Source: Salipaludibacillus agaradhaerens
GTDB taxonomy: Bacteria; Bacillota; Bacilli; Bacillales; Salisediminibacteriaceae
DNA length: 64,000 nucleotides
Assembly: GCF_002019735.1 (NCBI RefSeq)
Contig: NZ_KV917378.1
Coordinates: 1,762,869-1,826,868, forward strand
Direction: 5' to 3'
Part shown: positions 36,545 through 49,241 of the stretch, piece by piece
Numbering within the stretch: position 1 is the first letter of the stretch
How the letters are laid out: each line of letters begins with the position of its first letter
Notes under the pieces: generated by a model
What the model was told of the DNA's origin: nothing
Database searches by the model: none
Seen by the model: the letters and a program-made list of their open reading frames with translations, nothing else
Program-made: the position numbers and the translations under genes

Positions 36545-37699
36545 ATGTTACAGACGTATATTAATGCCCACATATTAGATGGTTTAGGAAATGACATAGT
36601 GAAAGGCACGTTGCTCATTGAGGATGAGCATATTCTTCAAGTAGGAGAAGAGATTGACCTCCCACCAAATGTCTCCATCTATGATTGCCATGGAGACTAT
36701 ATAACGCCCGGTTTTATTGATGTCCATACGCATCTCGGTGTACATAAGGCTGGGGGAGGTGAAGAAGGGAGAGACTTTAATGAAACGTCAGAACCCGTCA
36801 CTCCTCATATCCGTGCAATTGATGGTGTTAATCCTATGGAAAGAGCCTTTCAAGATGCAAGAGAGAGCGGGGTAACCACTGTTCAGATTATGCCAGGCAG
36901 CGCCAATGTTATCGGAGGAGAAATGGCTATTTTTAAGACAGCCGGCCACATTGTTGATGAGATGATTGTAAAGTCCCCTTCTGGCATGAAGGGAGCTTTT
37001 GGGGAAAATCCAAAACGAATCTACAGCGGTAAAAAAATGGCTCCAGTTACACGAATGGGAATCGCAGCACTGATGCGGCAGACACTTATGAAAGCACGTG
37101 ATTATCAATTTCGCAAGGAGAAAGGGGAAATCTTAGAACGAGATTTACGTATGGAGCAATTATTACCCGTTTTGAAAAAAGAAATCCCTCTTCGTACTCA
37201 TGCCCATCGTGCTGATGATATTATGACCGCGATTAGAATCGCTGATGAATTTAAGATTAATGTCACGATTGAACATTGTACAGAAGGCCACCTCATTGCT
37301 GATAAGCTCGCTGAACACGGTGTTCAAGTCTCAGTTGGCCCTACAATGTCCACACGCTCCAAGGTTGAGTTAGCTGACAAAGGGTACCATACGATGGTCG
37401 CCTTAGAAAAACATGGTGTCCCTTTTTCTATCACAACCGATCATCCTGTCGTAGGCATTGACTATTTAACAACTACTGCTGCACACGCGATTAAGCATGG
37501 GCTTAGTGAAGTGACAGCTTTAAAAGCCCTCACTAGCCAAGCCGCCCGTCATTTATCGATAGAAGCGATGAAAGGTTCGCTTGAAAAAGGGAAAGATGCT
37601 GATTTTGTCATTTGGTCTGGCCATCCATTTGATGTCTATACGACCGTTAAAGAAACATTTATTGAGGGGAAATCTGTTTATAAGCACACTTCTAGTTAA
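36545..37699 (+). CDS. Amidohydrolase family protein
   Basis: A 384-residue metal-dependent hydrolase of the imidazolonepropionase/dihydroorotase-like superfamily. Metal ligands: HxH in FIDVHTHLG (about 58-66), His in RTHAHRADD, His in VTIEHCTEG and the Asp in TTDHPVVG. These enzymes cleave amide or ring C-N bonds in the cytosol; the substrate cannot be told. AAAGGGTGATAGG precedes the ATG. It is a single-gene unit. Confidence 0.87.
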   Translation: MLQTYINAHILDGLGNDIVKGTLLIEDEHILQVGEEIDLPPNVSIYDCHGDYITPGFIDVHTHLGVHKAGGGEEGRDFNETSEPVTPHIRAIDGVNPMERAFQDARESGVTTVQIMPGSANVIGGEMAIFKTAGHIVDEMIVKSPSGMKGAFGENPKRIYSGKKMAPVTRMGIAALMRQTLMKARDYQFRKEKGEILERDLRMEQLLPVLKKEIPLRTHAHRADDIMTAIRIADEFKINVTIEHCTEGHLIADKLAEHGVQVSVGPTMSTRSKVELADKGYHTMVALEKHGVPFSITTDHPVVGIDYLTTTAAHAIKHGLSEVTALKALTSQAARHLSIEAMKGSLEKGKDADFVIWSGHPFDVYTTVKETFIEGKSVYKHTSS

Positions 37700-37899
37700 A
37701 CACTTGTACGATATGACTTTTATGTAAACGGAGAGGATAAAGAAACGAAAGGGTGATTTTACGTACCAACAGCCATTTACTTCTAACTGAGGTAAGCCCC
37801 CACATACATTGATAGACAGTAATGTTACTATATTCGACATAGCCTACTATTGAACAGCGTGTATATTTTTGGGATGATTAGAGGGTGGGAGGGGTTGAC

Positions 37900-38157
37900 A
37901 TGAAACGGTCTTATGATTATCTATTTATCTTTCTTATCGGTTACCAAGCGTATTTTGTTTTATCGTTGTTATTTGACACTCCCTCAAACGAATGGGGATC
38001 ATTAATCATATCTTTTTTCGGTATTAGCTTATTCGCTCTTGTTTGGTGGAAAAAAGGCAGCTACTTTTCTGAAGCACAACAAACGATGGCGCTCACCACA
38101 TGTATCATAAGTATAAGTGCCGTCATCGTTTATGCTGTCTTACATTTTTCACTTTAA
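37900..38157 (+). CDS. Hypothetical small membrane protein
   Basis: An 85-residue protein with three hydrophobic segments: about 7-26 (YLFIFLIGYQAYFVLSLL), 33-51 (SLIISFFGISLFALVWW) and 63-83. There are no recognised motifs. GGGAGGGG precedes ATG 37900. Its stop overlaps the end of the convergent membrane-protein gene by 4 bp. Confidence 0.6.
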   Translation: MKRSYDYLFIFLIGYQAYFVLSLLFDTPSNEWGSLIISFFGISLFALVWWKKGSYFSEAQQTMALTTCIISISAVIVYAVLHFSL

Positions 38158-38594
38158 CGCGACGTTGTCACACGACCAATCGCTTGCTTTCTCAAATAAC
38201 AAACTAAACAGTAGTAAGAGAAACGAGCTGTACAAATGATGACGAATGTAAGGATGATTAGGCCTTTACTAGAAAACGCAACATTCTTTAGCCAACTATT
38301 TAAAACAACCATATAGCACGTAAATGAGGTTATTTGCAAAACCGTTAAAAGATGAGGATAGACAATCCTTCTCATTCTCCGTTGAATAGGAATAAGCTTC
38401 AGTAAATCGATAAATTGAACAGGAATAAGCCATACAAATATGGCCATAGCCAACATCCATAAGGCTTGCCACGACATAAGCGACATGTCTGTTGGCATTA
38501 GTAAAGCTGTCATATAAATAACCGCCATAAGTACTGAGATGATACCTCCTACCATCCCCATCATAAATACTAAACATTTAATCATGTCTTTCAT
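38154..38594 (-). CDS. Hypothetical membrane protein with four segments
   Basis: A 146-residue protein with hydrophobic segments at about 7-33, 39-62, 79-104 and 107-133, with a basic tail. There is a run of basic residues (IPIQRRMRRI) between the second and third. I do not recognise the family. The Shine-Dalgarno (AAGGAC) is modest. It converges on the three-segment membrane protein gene; no functional clue comes from the neighbours. Confidence 0.6.
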   Translation of the reverse strand: MKDMIKCLVFMMGMVGGIISVLMAVIYMTALLMPTDMSLMSWQALWMLAMAIFVWLIPVQFIDLLKLIPIQRRMRRIVYPHLLTVLQITSFTCYMVVLNSWLKNVAFSSKGLIILTFVIICTARFSYYCLVCYLRKQAIGRVTTSR

Positions 38595-38639
38595 AATAAG
38601 TCCTTCATACCTTCTTCCTAGCTTTTTTTAAAACAACCC

Positions 38640-38762
38640 TTCACAATCAGTGGGAATTTAAGTGAATCAGGATATCAACGTCCGTTATTTCCTGCCTAAA
38701 TAGGTGTCGTTCTCCTTCCTATTTTGAGGCGGGTGTTATACTGACGGTTATCTGTGATAAAT
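38640..38762 (+). repeat. Dispersed intergenic repeat, family 2, copy B
   Basis: About 123 bp matching copies A and C: CAATCAGTGGG, then AGTGAATCAGGATATCAACG, TCTCCTTCCTATTTTG and the tail GACGGTTATCTGTGATAAA. The gap 38595-38998 contains only this repeat and the terminator below. Confidence 0.55.
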
Positions 38763-38950
38763 AGAACTGTTTCAGCAGAGTTTTTTGAACATGCTTTTGA
38801 GTATATCATATGTGGCGTTGAATGGTGCAATGAACAACTCTCTCTTTAAAACTAGTGGGCGAAACAAACGAGATTCAACATAACCTCAGTGATTCAAACG
38901 TATTTATTATTACCTTGATGAACGTATCTCCACTCATATTGAGAGTTAAA

Positions 38951-38985
38951 ATAAGACTCCCGTCTGTAAGAACGGAAGTCTTGTC
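38951..38985 (-). terminator. Rho-independent terminator
   Basis: AAGACT-CCGT pairs with ACGG-AGTCTT; on the minus strand TTATTTT follows. It ends the gatCAB operon. Confidence 0.7.
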
Positions 38986-38998
38986 TTACTCTTTATCT

Positions 38999-40432
38999 CT
39001 AACGCTTTTTGATCTCTTCAGTAAGGAGTTTGTTGACGACTTGTGGATTGGCTTTTCCACGTGAAGCCTTCATAATTTGGCCTACTAAGAAACCAATCGC
39101 CTTATCTTTCCCATTCTTATAATCATCAATAGATTGAGGGTTATTATCCAGTGTCTCAGTGATCATATTAAGAATTTCTCCTTCATCACTGATTTGGACC
39201 AGCCCTTTATCCTTGACGATTTTCTCTGGGTCTCCACCATGTTCAATCATTTCTTTAAACACTTTTTTCGCAATCTTAGATGAAATCGTCCCTTTTTCTA
39301 TAAGCTGAATCATTTTCACAAGAGATTCAGGGGTCATTGGGACGTCGGTAATGTCTTTCCCGTTTTGATTCAAATAAGCACTTACTTCACCCATAAGCCA
39401 ATTTGATAGTTGCTTTGGTGGTCCGTCTAACGCTAATCCTTGCTCAAAGAAATCGCTCATGGCTTTTTGTTGAGTAAGGACGCCTGCATCGTATTCTGGC
39501 AACCCTAATTCGTTAATATACCTTTGTTGGCGTGCATCAGGTAATTCCGGAATGGAAGCTCTCACGCTGTCTTTCCAGTCATCATTTATATACAGATTGA
39601 CTAAATCTGGCTCAGGGAAGTACCTGTAATCATCTGACCCTTCTTTAACACGCATAAGAATCGTTTTTTTCCGTCCCTCGTCCCAACGTCTTGTTTCTTG
39701 AAGAATTTCGCCTCCACTTGAAAGTTCCTTCTCTTGACGCTTCTCTTCATATTCCAGGCCTTTTTGAACATGGGTAAACGAATTGAGATTTTTAAGCTCT
39801 GCTTTCGTCCCAAACTCCTTTTGTCCCACAGGACGTAACGAAATATTAGCATCACAACGAAGGGAGCCTTCTTCCATCTTACAGTCTGATACTTCCGTAT
39901 ATTGCATGATAGCTTTTAACTTTTCTAAGTAGGCATAAGCTTCTTCCGGACTACGAATATCAGGCTCTGACACGATTTCAACGAGCGGTGTTCCTACTCG
40001 GTTATAATCTACAAGGCTATGCCCTTTCCCATCAACATGCGTAAGTTTACCTGCATCCTCTTCAAGATGAAGACGCGTAATGCCAATACGCTTCTTTTCA
40101 CCATTAACCTCAATATCTATCCACCCATTTTCACCAATTGGCTTATCGAATTGAGAAATTTGATAGGCTTTCGGGTTGTCCGGGTAAAAATAGTTCTTCC
40201 GGTCAAATTTCGTTAATTCAGCTACTTCACAGTTTAAAGCCATCGAGGCTTTCATAGCAAATTCTACAGCTTGCTTATTCAACACTGGTAAGACACCGGG
40301 ATGACCTAAACAAACTGGACATGTGTGCGTATTAGGTGGCGCTCCGAATTCTGTGGAGCAGCTACAAAAGATTTTAGAATTCGTTTTTAATTCAACATGG
40401 ACTTCTAAACCTATCACTGTTTCATAACTCAT
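38999..40432 (-). CDS. gatB: Aspartyl/glutamyl-tRNA amidotransferase subunit B
   Basis: A 477-residue GatB. It opens [13 protein letters not shown], has the zinc-site cysteines in FCSCSTEFG and CPVCLGHPG (Cys-x-Cys...Cys-x2-Cys), and ends with the YqeY-like tail domain [20 protein letters not shown]. With GatA and GatC it converts Glu-tRNA(Gln), and Asp-tRNA(Asn), to the cognate amides. It lies 15 bp after gatA and is the last gene of the operon. Confidence 0.96.
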   Translation of the reverse strand: MSYETVIGLEVHVELKTNSKIFCSCSTEFGAPPNTHTCPVCLGHPGVLPVLNKQAVEFAMKASMALNCEVAELTKFDRKNYFYPDNPKAYQISQFDKPIGENGWIDIEVNGEKKRIGITRLHLEEDAGKLTHVDGKGHSLVDYNRVGTPLVEIVSEPDIRSPEEAYAYLEKLKAIMQYTEVSDCKMEEGSLRCDANISLRPVGQKEFGTKAELKNLNSFTHVQKGLEYEEKRQEKELSSGGEILQETRRWDEGRKKTILMRVKEGSDDYRYFPEPDLVNLYINDDWKDSVRASIPELPDARQQRYINELGLPEYDAGVLTQQKAMSDFFEQGLALDGPPKQLSNWLMGEVSAYLNQNGKDITDVPMTPESLVKMIQLIEKGTISSKIAKKVFKEMIEHGGDPEKIVKDKGLVQISDEGEILNMITETLDNNPQSIDDYKNGKDKAIGFLVGQIMKASRGKANPQVVNKLLTEEIKKR

Positions 40433-40447
40433 ATCTTGTCTCCCTCC

Positions 40448-41908
40448 TTACAGTTCCGGCTTTAATGTATGATGATCTGTTGCTTGCTCAAATGCATGTG
40501 CCACTTTTAAGACCGTTTCCTCATCAAAATGCTTCCCGATAATTTGCAGTCCAATAGGTAATCCATCACTAAATCCACAAGGGACACTAATGGCTGGGAC
40601 ACCTGCTAAATTCATCGGTATCGTTAAAATATCGTTAGCGTACATGGTTAAAGGGTCGTCCATTTTTTCACCGATTTTAAAGGCCGTTGTCGGTGCTGTA
40701 GGTCCAATAAGAACATCATAATTCAAGAACAAATCTTCAAAATCTTGTTTAATGAGTGTTCTGACTTTTTGTGCTTTTTTATAGTACGCATCGTAGTATC
40801 CTGAACTTAACGCAAAGGTTCCGAGCATGATCCGCCGCTTAACTTCATCACCGAAGCCTTCACTTCGTGTCTTTTTATAAGTTGATAATAAATCGTCTGC
40901 TTGTTTTCTATCGCCATAACGAATGCCATCAAATCGGGCCAAGTTTGCAGAAGCTTCTGATGAGGCTAACAAATAATAAGTGGCAAGGGCATATTTAGAA
41001 TGAGGAAGAGACACTTCCTCCCAAGATGCGCCAAGCTCTTCCAGCTTAGCCAATGCTTCTTTTACCTTTTCTTTTACTTGTTCGTTGACACCTTCACCAA
41101 GATACTCTTTCGGAACACCAATTTTTAAGCCTTTAATATCACCTGTTAAAGCTTTTAAGAAATCAGGAACATTTATATCAGCGCTCGTGGAATCTCGTTT
41201 GTCATAACCTGCAATTTGCTGAAGAACATAGGCACTATCTTCAACCGTATTTGTGAGCGGGCCAATTTGATCGAGGGAGGAAGCAAATGCAACGAGACCA
41301 TAGCGGGATACACGTCCGTATGTCGGCTTAAGTCCCACAACTCCGCAATAAGCGGCCGGCTGTCTAATGGAACCTCCTGTATCCGAACCTAGAGCAAATG
41401 GTACTTCTCCAGAGGCAACGGCTGCTGCCGAACCCCCACTTGAACCCCCGGGTACTCGTGTAAGATCCCAAGGATTTTTAACTTGTTTATAGCTGGAGTT
41501 TTCATTTGATGAACCCATGGCAAATTCATCCATGTTTAATTTGCCGACCGTTACTGTCTCTACTTCTTGTAATTTTTCAACGACAGTGGCGTCGTACAAA
41601 GGATCAAACTTATTAAGAAGTTGACTTCCACATGTTGTAACAAGACCTTTTGTCACAATATTATCTTTAATACCGATTGGTAATCCGAAAAGGACTTGTT
41701 CGGTCTCAACGTCACCGTTTGCTAATTTTTCATCTAACTGTTTGGCTTGAGTTAATGCCGCTTCTTCATTTAAGCGAAGAAAAGCACCGATTTTATCATC
41801 AATGTCAGTGATCCGGTCAAATGAAGCTTTTACTAGATCGGTTACGGTTAGCTCTTTATTATGTAGGCGTTCATGTAATTCCCGCAATGTGTGATCAAAC
41901 AACGTCAT
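40448..41908 (-). CDS. gatA: Aspartyl/glutamyl-tRNA amidotransferase subunit A
   Basis: A 486-residue amidase-signature enzyme, the glutaminase subunit of GatCAB. It has the catalytic Lys in GIKDNI (about 80) and the amidase signature [15 protein letters not shown] with the Ser-cisSer-Lys triad, followed by [16 protein letters not shown]. The full length is standard. AAGGAGGAACTCAT precedes ATG 41908. It is encoded between gatC and gatB, 12 bp after gatC. Confidence 0.97.
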   Translation of the reverse strand: MTLFDHTLRELHERLHNKELTVTDLVKASFDRITDIDDKIGAFLRLNEEAALTQAKQLDEKLANGDVETEQVLFGLPIGIKDNIVTKGLVTTCGSQLLNKFDPLYDATVVEKLQEVETVTVGKLNMDEFAMGSSNENSSYKQVKNPWDLTRVPGGSSGGSAAAVASGEVPFALGSDTGGSIRQPAAYCGVVGLKPTYGRVSRYGLVAFASSLDQIGPLTNTVEDSAYVLQQIAGYDKRDSTSADINVPDFLKALTGDIKGLKIGVPKEYLGEGVNEQVKEKVKEALAKLEELGASWEEVSLPHSKYALATYYLLASSEASANLARFDGIRYGDRKQADDLLSTYKKTRSEGFGDEVKRRIMLGTFALSSGYYDAYYKKAQKVRTLIKQDFEDLFLNYDVLIGPTAPTTAFKIGEKMDDPLTMYANDILTIPMNLAGVPAISVPCGFSDGLPIGLQIIGKHFDEETVLKVAHAFEQATDHHTLKPEL

Positions 41909-41920
41909 ATGAGTTCCTCC

Positions 41921-42211
41921 TTATTCAAGCACTGACGGCACTTTAAACTGGCCATCTTTTTGATCTGGGGCATTTTTTAGTGCATCATCATTGGATAATG
42001 ATGATTTCATCTCATCTTCGCGAAGAACATTTCGAACGTCTAGCACGTGAGATGTGGGCTCAACATTGTCTGTCTCCACCTCATTAAGAAGTTCTGCAAA
42101 GGCAATAATTTCATCAAGTTGGTACGCATAACTCTCTATTTCTTTCTCTGTAAATTCCAGTCTCGCCAAATTGGCAACATGTTTGACTTGGTCTTTCGTA
42201 ATACGTTCCAT
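41921..42211 (-). CDS. gatC: Aspartyl/glutamyl-tRNA amidotransferase subunit C
   Basis: A 96-residue GatC. MERITKDQVKHVANLARLEF is the conserved N-terminus, the middle has the coil that wraps GatA, and the C-terminus is VLREDEMKSSLS followed by the tail KDGQFKVPSVLE. GGAGGTG lies just before ATG 42211; a longer reading to 42286 has no site. First gene of the gatCAB operon. Confidence 0.95.
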   Translation of the reverse strand: MERITKDQVKHVANLARLEFTEKEIESYAYQLDEIIAFAELLNEVETDNVEPTSHVLDVRNVLREDEMKSSLSNDDALKNAPDQKDGQFKVPSVLE

Positions 42212-42373
42212 CGTAGCACCTCCAAAATTCTTTGAATAATCGCTAAAATCCTGACTCACAATAGTATGATCATACCAAAGAAGCACGCTTCAAGCAATCA
42301 AGTTTGAAGCGTGACAAATTCACTAGTTTCAAGCAAAGGACGAAAGGAAGGCCAGTCAAGGTGGACATTTACT

Positions 42374-42405
42374 TCAAAAAACCCAGCCACATCGGTGACT
42401 GGGAG
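42374..42405 (-). terminator. Rho-independent terminator
   Basis: On the minus strand CCCAGTCACC pairs with GTGGCTGGG and is followed by TTTTTTG, 15 bp after the camS stop. It ends the pcrB-pcrA-ligA-camS transcript. Confidence 0.8.
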
Positions 42406-42419
42406 ATGCTTCTGTAACT

Positions 42420-43592
42420 TTAGCGGTAAACATGCATATAAGGCTCTTGTTCAGGGATTTGAACAATAAGAGCTTCTGCTCCGTTCACCGATTCTACATA
42501 AATATACACAGGTGCGTTATTGCCGAACGTATTTTCTACTTTTCCACTTAAAAATTGTGTTAACGCTACAATTTCAGCTTTCCCATGTGATTGAAGATTG
42601 ATTTCTATCTTTAATTCTTGGAGGGTGTCATTTTTGTATCGTCCTTTTCCAACAACACCGACATTTGTATCAAAAAAGGTTTCTATATCTTGACGAAACT
42701 TAGTAAAGTTGTCGGAAAGACCTGGTTGTACCTCACGAGCTTGGCTCGAAGGAAAGGTAATAAACTCTTCATTTATAGCTTCCCAATTACCAAGTGAATC
42801 ATCCCCACTTCCAGCTTGAGCCATCGCAACAAAGGTACCTGGTACAATGGATCCCCTTGCCTCTTCATTATAAAGAGCAATCGTCACTGGCACGTCTTCA
42901 AGCCCTTCCATTTCACGAAGACGCTCTAATATTTTTTGAGCCGCTTCTTCCCCATGCTCAAGAGCATCATTAGGATCTACTTCTTTTTCATGAAAATAGT
43001 AACCACCATCTTCATCTTCAGTTCTGAAATAATAAACAGAACGTAATGATATACCGATCACGACACCACTTAAGTTCACACCTGATTCATCATTACCAGT
43101 ATAATAATTATGCTCCATTATATGCGAAATGATGAGTGGCTTATCAGCAAGGCGTTTTTCTTCAGAATCACCAGACCCTGGAGCAGGGTTTAATCCCGCG
43201 GGATTATCATCTTCGTCATACCGTCTCAGCCAAGAATTGATTAGCTCTCCAGAAAGATGAGACCCTTCTTGAAAATAGTAGCCTTCTTGCTCATAAACAC
43301 TACTGGCAATCTCCATTAGACCGAGTTCAAATTGATCAATGTCAATTCGGTTATTCATAGCATGGGCAGTTGTCCCTCTGGCTTCACTTCTTTGATACGT
43401 GCCATCCACAAGCACGTTGCGATAAAAGTGATCCGGTGACTCGATCGTCGGTGTAATAATATATTCTGTTACATCTTCTTCCTCTGTTTCTTCTACGATG
43501 ATGACATCTTCCTCTGCCCGTTCTAAACCAGGGATACACCCTGTCAATGTTATAACAAATACGAGACTAAGCACGCCCCATTTCTTCTTCAT
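42420..43592 (-). CDS. camS: CamS family sex pheromone lipoprotein (YerH-like)
   Basis: A 390-residue lipoprotein: a short signal peptide ends in the lipobox LTGC (Cys 19), then a strongly acidic stretch (EEDVIIVEETEEEDV). The body is typical of CamS, whose signal peptide in staphylococci and enterococci carries a pheromone peptide; the role of the mature protein is unknown. GGGAG precedes the ATG 9 nt upstream. It follows ligA, as yerH does in B. subtilis, with a hairpin element between. Confidence 0.88.
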   Translation of the reverse strand: MKKKWGVLSLVFVITLTGCIPGLERAEEDVIIVEETEEEDVTEYIITPTIESPDHFYRNVLVDGTYQRSEARGTTAHAMNNRIDIDQFELGLMEIASSVYEQEGYYFQEGSHLSGELINSWLRRYDEDDNPAGLNPAPGSGDSEEKRLADKPLIISHIMEHNYYTGNDESGVNLSGVVIGISLRSVYYFRTEDEDGGYYFHEKEVDPNDALEHGEEAAQKILERLREMEGLEDVPVTIALYNEEARGSIVPGTFVAMAQAGSGDDSLGNWEAINEEFITFPSSQAREVQPGLSDNFTKFRQDIETFFDTNVGVVGKGRYKNDTLQELKIEINLQSHGKAEIVALTQFLSGKVENTFGNNAPVYIYVESVNGAEALIVQIPEQEPYMHVYR

Positions 43593-43714
43593 TCTTCCAC
43601 ACTCCCCGCCATTTGTTTATGGCGTAATCAGACTGTCATCGCCTCAACTTTGATGATCTACATCATATTTTCTCATACAAAGGACAAACGGTCTAGCCAA
43701 TATTTTTGTCATTT

Positions 43715-43823
43715 TTTATCCACTCTGTAGGGACAGTAAAACCCCCACCTCAAAACTTAAGAAGGCCGAAAAGTTTAGTTTGGGGATAAAGGAAAACGCC
43801 CACTGATTGAAGCTTAGCTTTAT
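43715..43823 (+). mobile_element. IS200/IS605-like non-autonomous hairpin element, copy 3
   Basis: A shorter, diverged copy on the plus strand: TTTAT-CCACTCTGTAGGGACAG at the left, then ACCCCCACCTCAAAACTTAAG, and CCCACTGATTGAAGCTTAGC-TTTAT at the right. It lacks about 48 bp present in copies 1 and 2, including one arm of each of the two large hairpins. It sits between camS and ligA, ending at the ligA stop codon. TTTAT bounds both ends. Confidence 0.7.
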
Positions 43824-45845
<2,022 letters not shown>

Positions 45846-45853
45846 TCACCACC

Positions 45854-48079
45854 TTATCCTTTCGTAATAGGAGCAAACTTCGCTGCTAGTCGTTTAACCC
45901 CTACTTGCGGAAACGCAATATCTAATTCAATATTTTCCCCGTTCCCCTTTATACTAACGACTGTACCTTGTCCCCACTTTTTATGGTTCGCTTTATCCCC
46001 TACTTGCCATTCAAAGGTGGCACCAGCGGTTGTCGTTGTTTGTGGCCGAATGACAGATTTTTTACGTTCAGGTATGGTTGCTGTATCCATTGCACTAGTT
46101 CTTTGAGAAGGACGCATCCATGGTGGATCTGCCGATTGTATCTCTGTCCCTTCCATTAAATCCTTAGGAATTTCGTTTAAGAAACGGGACGGGGGATTCA
46201 TATTCGTCCGACCATATAATGTCCGCATCCTCGCTCGGCTTAAATAGAGATACCTTTCTGCCCGTGTGATTCCAACGTAAGCCAATCGCCTTTCCTCTTC
46301 CATTTCTACTTCTTCCATCAAAGCACGACTATGTGGAAAAACACCTTCCTCTAATCCGATAAGAAATACAACTGGGAACTCCAGTCCTTTTGCAGAATGT
46401 AACGTCATAAGGAGAATTTTTTCATCTGCTGTTGCATCATCATTATCCACTTGGTCAATGTCAGCAATGAGCGCTAAATCTGTTAAAAAGGCGATTAATG
46501 TTTTATCTTCATTCGTTTCTTCAAATTCTTTTGCCACTGTTAAAAATTCGTTTATATTCTCTAGCCTGCCTTCTGATTCAAGGCTTTTATCATTTTTTAG
46601 CATGTCGCGATAACCAGTCTTTTCGAGTAGCTCTTCGACTAACTCCATGACAGGCAAGTATTCTTGCATTTGCACCCAGCCGTGTAGCTGCTCTCCAAAT
46701 TCATGCAATGTTTTTGCAAAGCGAGCACTTAAACCAACTTGTTCGATTTCTTGAATTGTTTGGAACAACGATAAATCATGCTGTGTCGCATAGGCTTGGA
46801 GTTTATCGAGCGTCGTATTACCAATTCCTCGTTTCGGGACGTTAATGATTCTCCGAAAACTAATATCGTCATCAGGGTTAGCTACCAGTCTTAGATATGC
46901 AAGTAAATCTTTAATTTCTTTTCTATCATAGAATTTTGTGCCACCGACAATGGTGTAGGGCAAACTTGATTTCACGAACAATTCCTCAATAACACGTGAT
47001 TGTGCATTCGTTCGATAAAGAACAGCTACATCTGATGCTTTATAGGTACCGTTATCAATGTACTCTTTTACTTTCCCTACTACATATTGGGCTTCATCAT
47101 GTTCATTATCTGCTTCATAATAGGTCAGCTTGTCGCCTTCGATATTTTCAGTCCATAAATTTTTTGGCTTGCGGCCGCTGTTATGATCAATAACTTTGTT
47201 AGCCGCCTCAAGGATTCGTTTCGTTGAGCGGTAATTTTGTTCTAGCATAACAACAGTCGCATTTTCATAATCTTTTTCAAATGAGAGAATATTTTTAATA
47301 TCTGCCCCGCGCCAACGATAAATAGACTGGTCTGAGTCACCGACTACGCAAATATTTTTATGACGGTCAGCGATCATGTTAACTAACACATATTGTGCCC
47401 TGTTCGTATCCTGATACTCGTCCACCATCACGTATCTAAAGCGTCGTTGATAGTATTCAAGCACTTCTGGCACTTGTTTAAAAAGCGTAATTGTCGTCAT
47501 AATTAAATCATCAAAATCCAGCGCTTGATTTTTCTTTAACTCCCTTTGATACGCTTTATAAACGTTATAAACGGTATCCTCGTAATAACCATTTGCTGTT
47601 TTACCAAAGTCTTCAGGTGTTTTTAGTTCGTTTTTTGCAGAACTAATCGTTCCAAGGATCGTCCTTGGATCAAACTTTTTCGGGTCGATGTTCATTTCCT
47701 TCACGAGACGTTTAATGACAGACTTTTGATCAGTAGAATCCAATATTGTGAAGTTTCGATTAAAGCCGATGCGATCGATGTCACGTCTCAGAATCCTAAC
47801 GCACATGGAGTGGAAAGTAGAAATCCACATATCTTCCGCTTCTCCACCAATAATGCGTGAGACTCTGTCCTTCATTTCCCTTGCAGCCTTATTCGTAAAA
47901 GTAATAGCCAGAATAGACCAGTGTGGCACACCTTTTTCACCGATTAAATAGGCAATACGATGTGTCAAGACACGCGTCTTCCCACTGCCAGCCCCTGCCA
48001 TGATAAGTAATGGTCCTTCATTATGCTTAACAGCGTTCTGCTGTTCAGGGTTTAAGCCTTCCAGTAATTCATGTTTCAT
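45854..48079 (-). CDS. pcrA: ATP-dependent DNA helicase PcrA
   Basis: A 741-residue UvrD/Rep-type 3'-5' helicase: Walker A AGAGSGKT (about 28-35), [11 protein letters not shown], Walker [38 protein letters not shown], and [10 protein letters not shown]. The C-terminus carries the Tudor-like RNA-polymerase-binding region ([16 protein letters not shown]). It works in repair, plasmid rolling-circle replication and transcription-conflict resolution. ATG 48079 (GGATGGTGATAAT upstream) fits; a reading from 48094 is also open. Confidence 0.97.
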   Translation of the reverse strand: MKHELLEGLNPEQQNAVKHNEGPLLIMAGAGSGKTRVLTHRIAYLIGEKGVPHWSILAITFTNKAAREMKDRVSRIIGGEAEDMWISTFHSMCVRILRRDIDRIGFNRNFTILDSTDQKSVIKRLVKEMNIDPKKFDPRTILGTISSAKNELKTPEDFGKTANGYYEDTVYNVYKAYQRELKKNQALDFDDLIMTTITLFKQVPEVLEYYQRRFRYVMVDEYQDTNRAQYVLVNMIADRHKNICVVGDSDQSIYRWRGADIKNILSFEKDYENATVVMLEQNYRSTKRILEAANKVIDHNSGRKPKNLWTENIEGDKLTYYEADNEHDEAQYVVGKVKEYIDNGTYKASDVAVLYRTNAQSRVIEELFVKSSLPYTIVGGTKFYDRKEIKDLLAYLRLVANPDDDISFRRIINVPKRGIGNTTLDKLQAYATQHDLSLFQTIQEIEQVGLSARFAKTLHEFGEQLHGWVQMQEYLPVMELVEELLEKTGYRDMLKNDKSLESEGRLENINEFLTVAKEFEETNEDKTLIAFLTDLALIADIDQVDNDDATADEKILLMTLHSAKGLEFPVVFLIGLEEGVFPHSRALMEEVEMEEERRLAYVGITRAERYLYLSRARMRTLYGRTNMNPPSRFLNEIPKDLMEGTEIQSADPPWMRPSQRTSAMDTATIPERKKSVIRPQTTTTAGATFEWQVGDKANHKKWGQGTVVSIKGNGENIELDIAFPQVGVKRLAAKFAPITKG

Positions 48080-48127
48080 ATTATCACCATCCAAACGTAC
48101 GTTCTCTTAAAAGTTATTTTACGCTTT

Positions 48128-48832
48128 TTATTGCCGCTCGTCCACTTGCTTTTTGACAGCATGAACGGTTTTGAGGGCTGTCTTTAAATCTGTATAGATT
48201 ACATTTCCTACAACAATGGTATCCGCTCGCTCCGCCATTTCTTCCGCTTGCTCCACAGAGGTGATACCGCCACCGTAAAACAATTGTGATTTCTCAAGAA
48301 TGTGATTCACTTCTTGCACCGTATCAGGATCGCCGTAAGTTCCGCTGTACTCTAGGTAAAAAATCGGCATATGGAATAGCTGATCGGTCATTCTCGCATA
48401 AGCCACAACGTCATCTTTCCCTAAGTCTGTCTCAGCTTCCGTCACTTGAGCCACTTTCGAGTTTTTGTTCAGGACACAATACCCTTCTGATAAAACTTCT
48501 TCAAAATTCATCATATGTCCAAACTCCTTTAAAGCACGGTGGTGTAAGCCATTAAGCCACGTGGTATTCCGCGTATTTAAGACTGACGGAATTAAAAAGT
48601 AATCAAATCCCGGGACAACAGCATTTAATGTACTTACTTCAAGGGCACAAGCTACACTATAGCGACGTACACGCATAAGTAAGTCTAACGTATTTTCTTC
48701 TGTTATATTATCACTTCCACCAATGATGATGGCATCTGTCCCTGATTCGCACAGCTGTTCAAGGGCTGTCTCATCAATTGGTTTTGCAGGATCTAATTTA
48801 AAAACATGTCGCCATTCATGGTACGCTTTCAT
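48128..48832 (-). CDS. pcrB: Heptaprenylglyceryl phosphate synthase PcrB
   Basis: A 234-residue TIM-barrel prenyltransferase: WRHVFKLDPAKPI (glycerol 1-phosphate end), GTDAIIIGGSDNI, IFYLEYSGTYGDP and LFYGGGITSVEQAEEM. It condenses sn-glycerol 1-phosphate with heptaprenyl diphosphate, giving ether lipids of unclear purpose. GGAGATATAG precedes the ATG. First gene of the pcrB-pcrA-ligA-camS unit. purU is divergent from it, with a roughly 470-bp leader between. Confidence 0.92.
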   Translation of the reverse strand: MKAYHEWRHVFKLDPAKPIDETALEQLCESGTDAIIIGGSDNITEENTLDLLMRVRRYSVACALEVSTLNAVVPGFDYFLIPSVLNTRNTTWLNGLHHRALKEFGHMMNFEEVLSEGYCVLNKNSKVAQVTEAETDLGKDDVVAYARMTDQLFHMPIFYLEYSGTYGDPDTVQEVNHILEKSQLFYGGGITSVEQAEEMAERADTIVVGNVIYTDLKTALKTVHAVKKQVDERQ

Positions 48833-48951
48833 AATTATCTATATCTCCAATCTATATTTGTCTGTGACATAGTATATCAAAAAACGTAAGGAGTCTCGAC
48901 AGTAATCCTTTTAGTGTGATTAAATTTATATGCTAAAGAGATATAGGGCAT

Positions 48952-48959
48952 GGTATAAT
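48952..48959 (+). promoter_or_regulatory. Extended -10 promoter for purU
   Basis: TGGTATAAT is a textbook extended -10 (TGnTATAAT; hexamer 48954-48959). Initiation near 48966 would give a leader of about 335 nt before the purU start at 49301. Confidence 0.6.
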
Positions 48960-49125
48960 AATGTTTATGCATTTTAACACTTTATCCCTTTAGTGCAGTT
49001 CATTTTCAAGGAAGCTAGAAAAAATCACTTACTTTCATCTGACTGAATACCTTGATATGTCAACGATGACAATGGATTTTTTGACATAACGCGCCAAATA
49101 AATTCTACTATGTAGTCAAAAAATT

Positions 49126-49241
49126 GTGCCATGCTTAAAGAGGCTGTACTGGCATAGCGGAGAAGCCCACAGAACGGAAAAAGCGAATTCTGTGGCAGAT
49201 CTCCACGATAAACAGTGGTACCTCTAGTTACGAAATGGCAT
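49126..49241 (+). promoter_or_regulatory. Structured RNA leader of purU, class unknown
   Basis: GTGCCAT (49126-49132) pairs with ATGGCAT (49235-49241), closing a domain that holds a two-part hairpin: GGAGA (49159-49163)/TCTCC (49200-49204) with inner stem CCACAGAA (49167-49174)/TTCTGTGG (49188-49195) and a purine-rich loop. It does not fit the THF, ZTP or glycine riboswitches as I know them, and no terminator follows, so any control would act on translation or stability. The pairing is read by eye. Confidence 0.45.
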
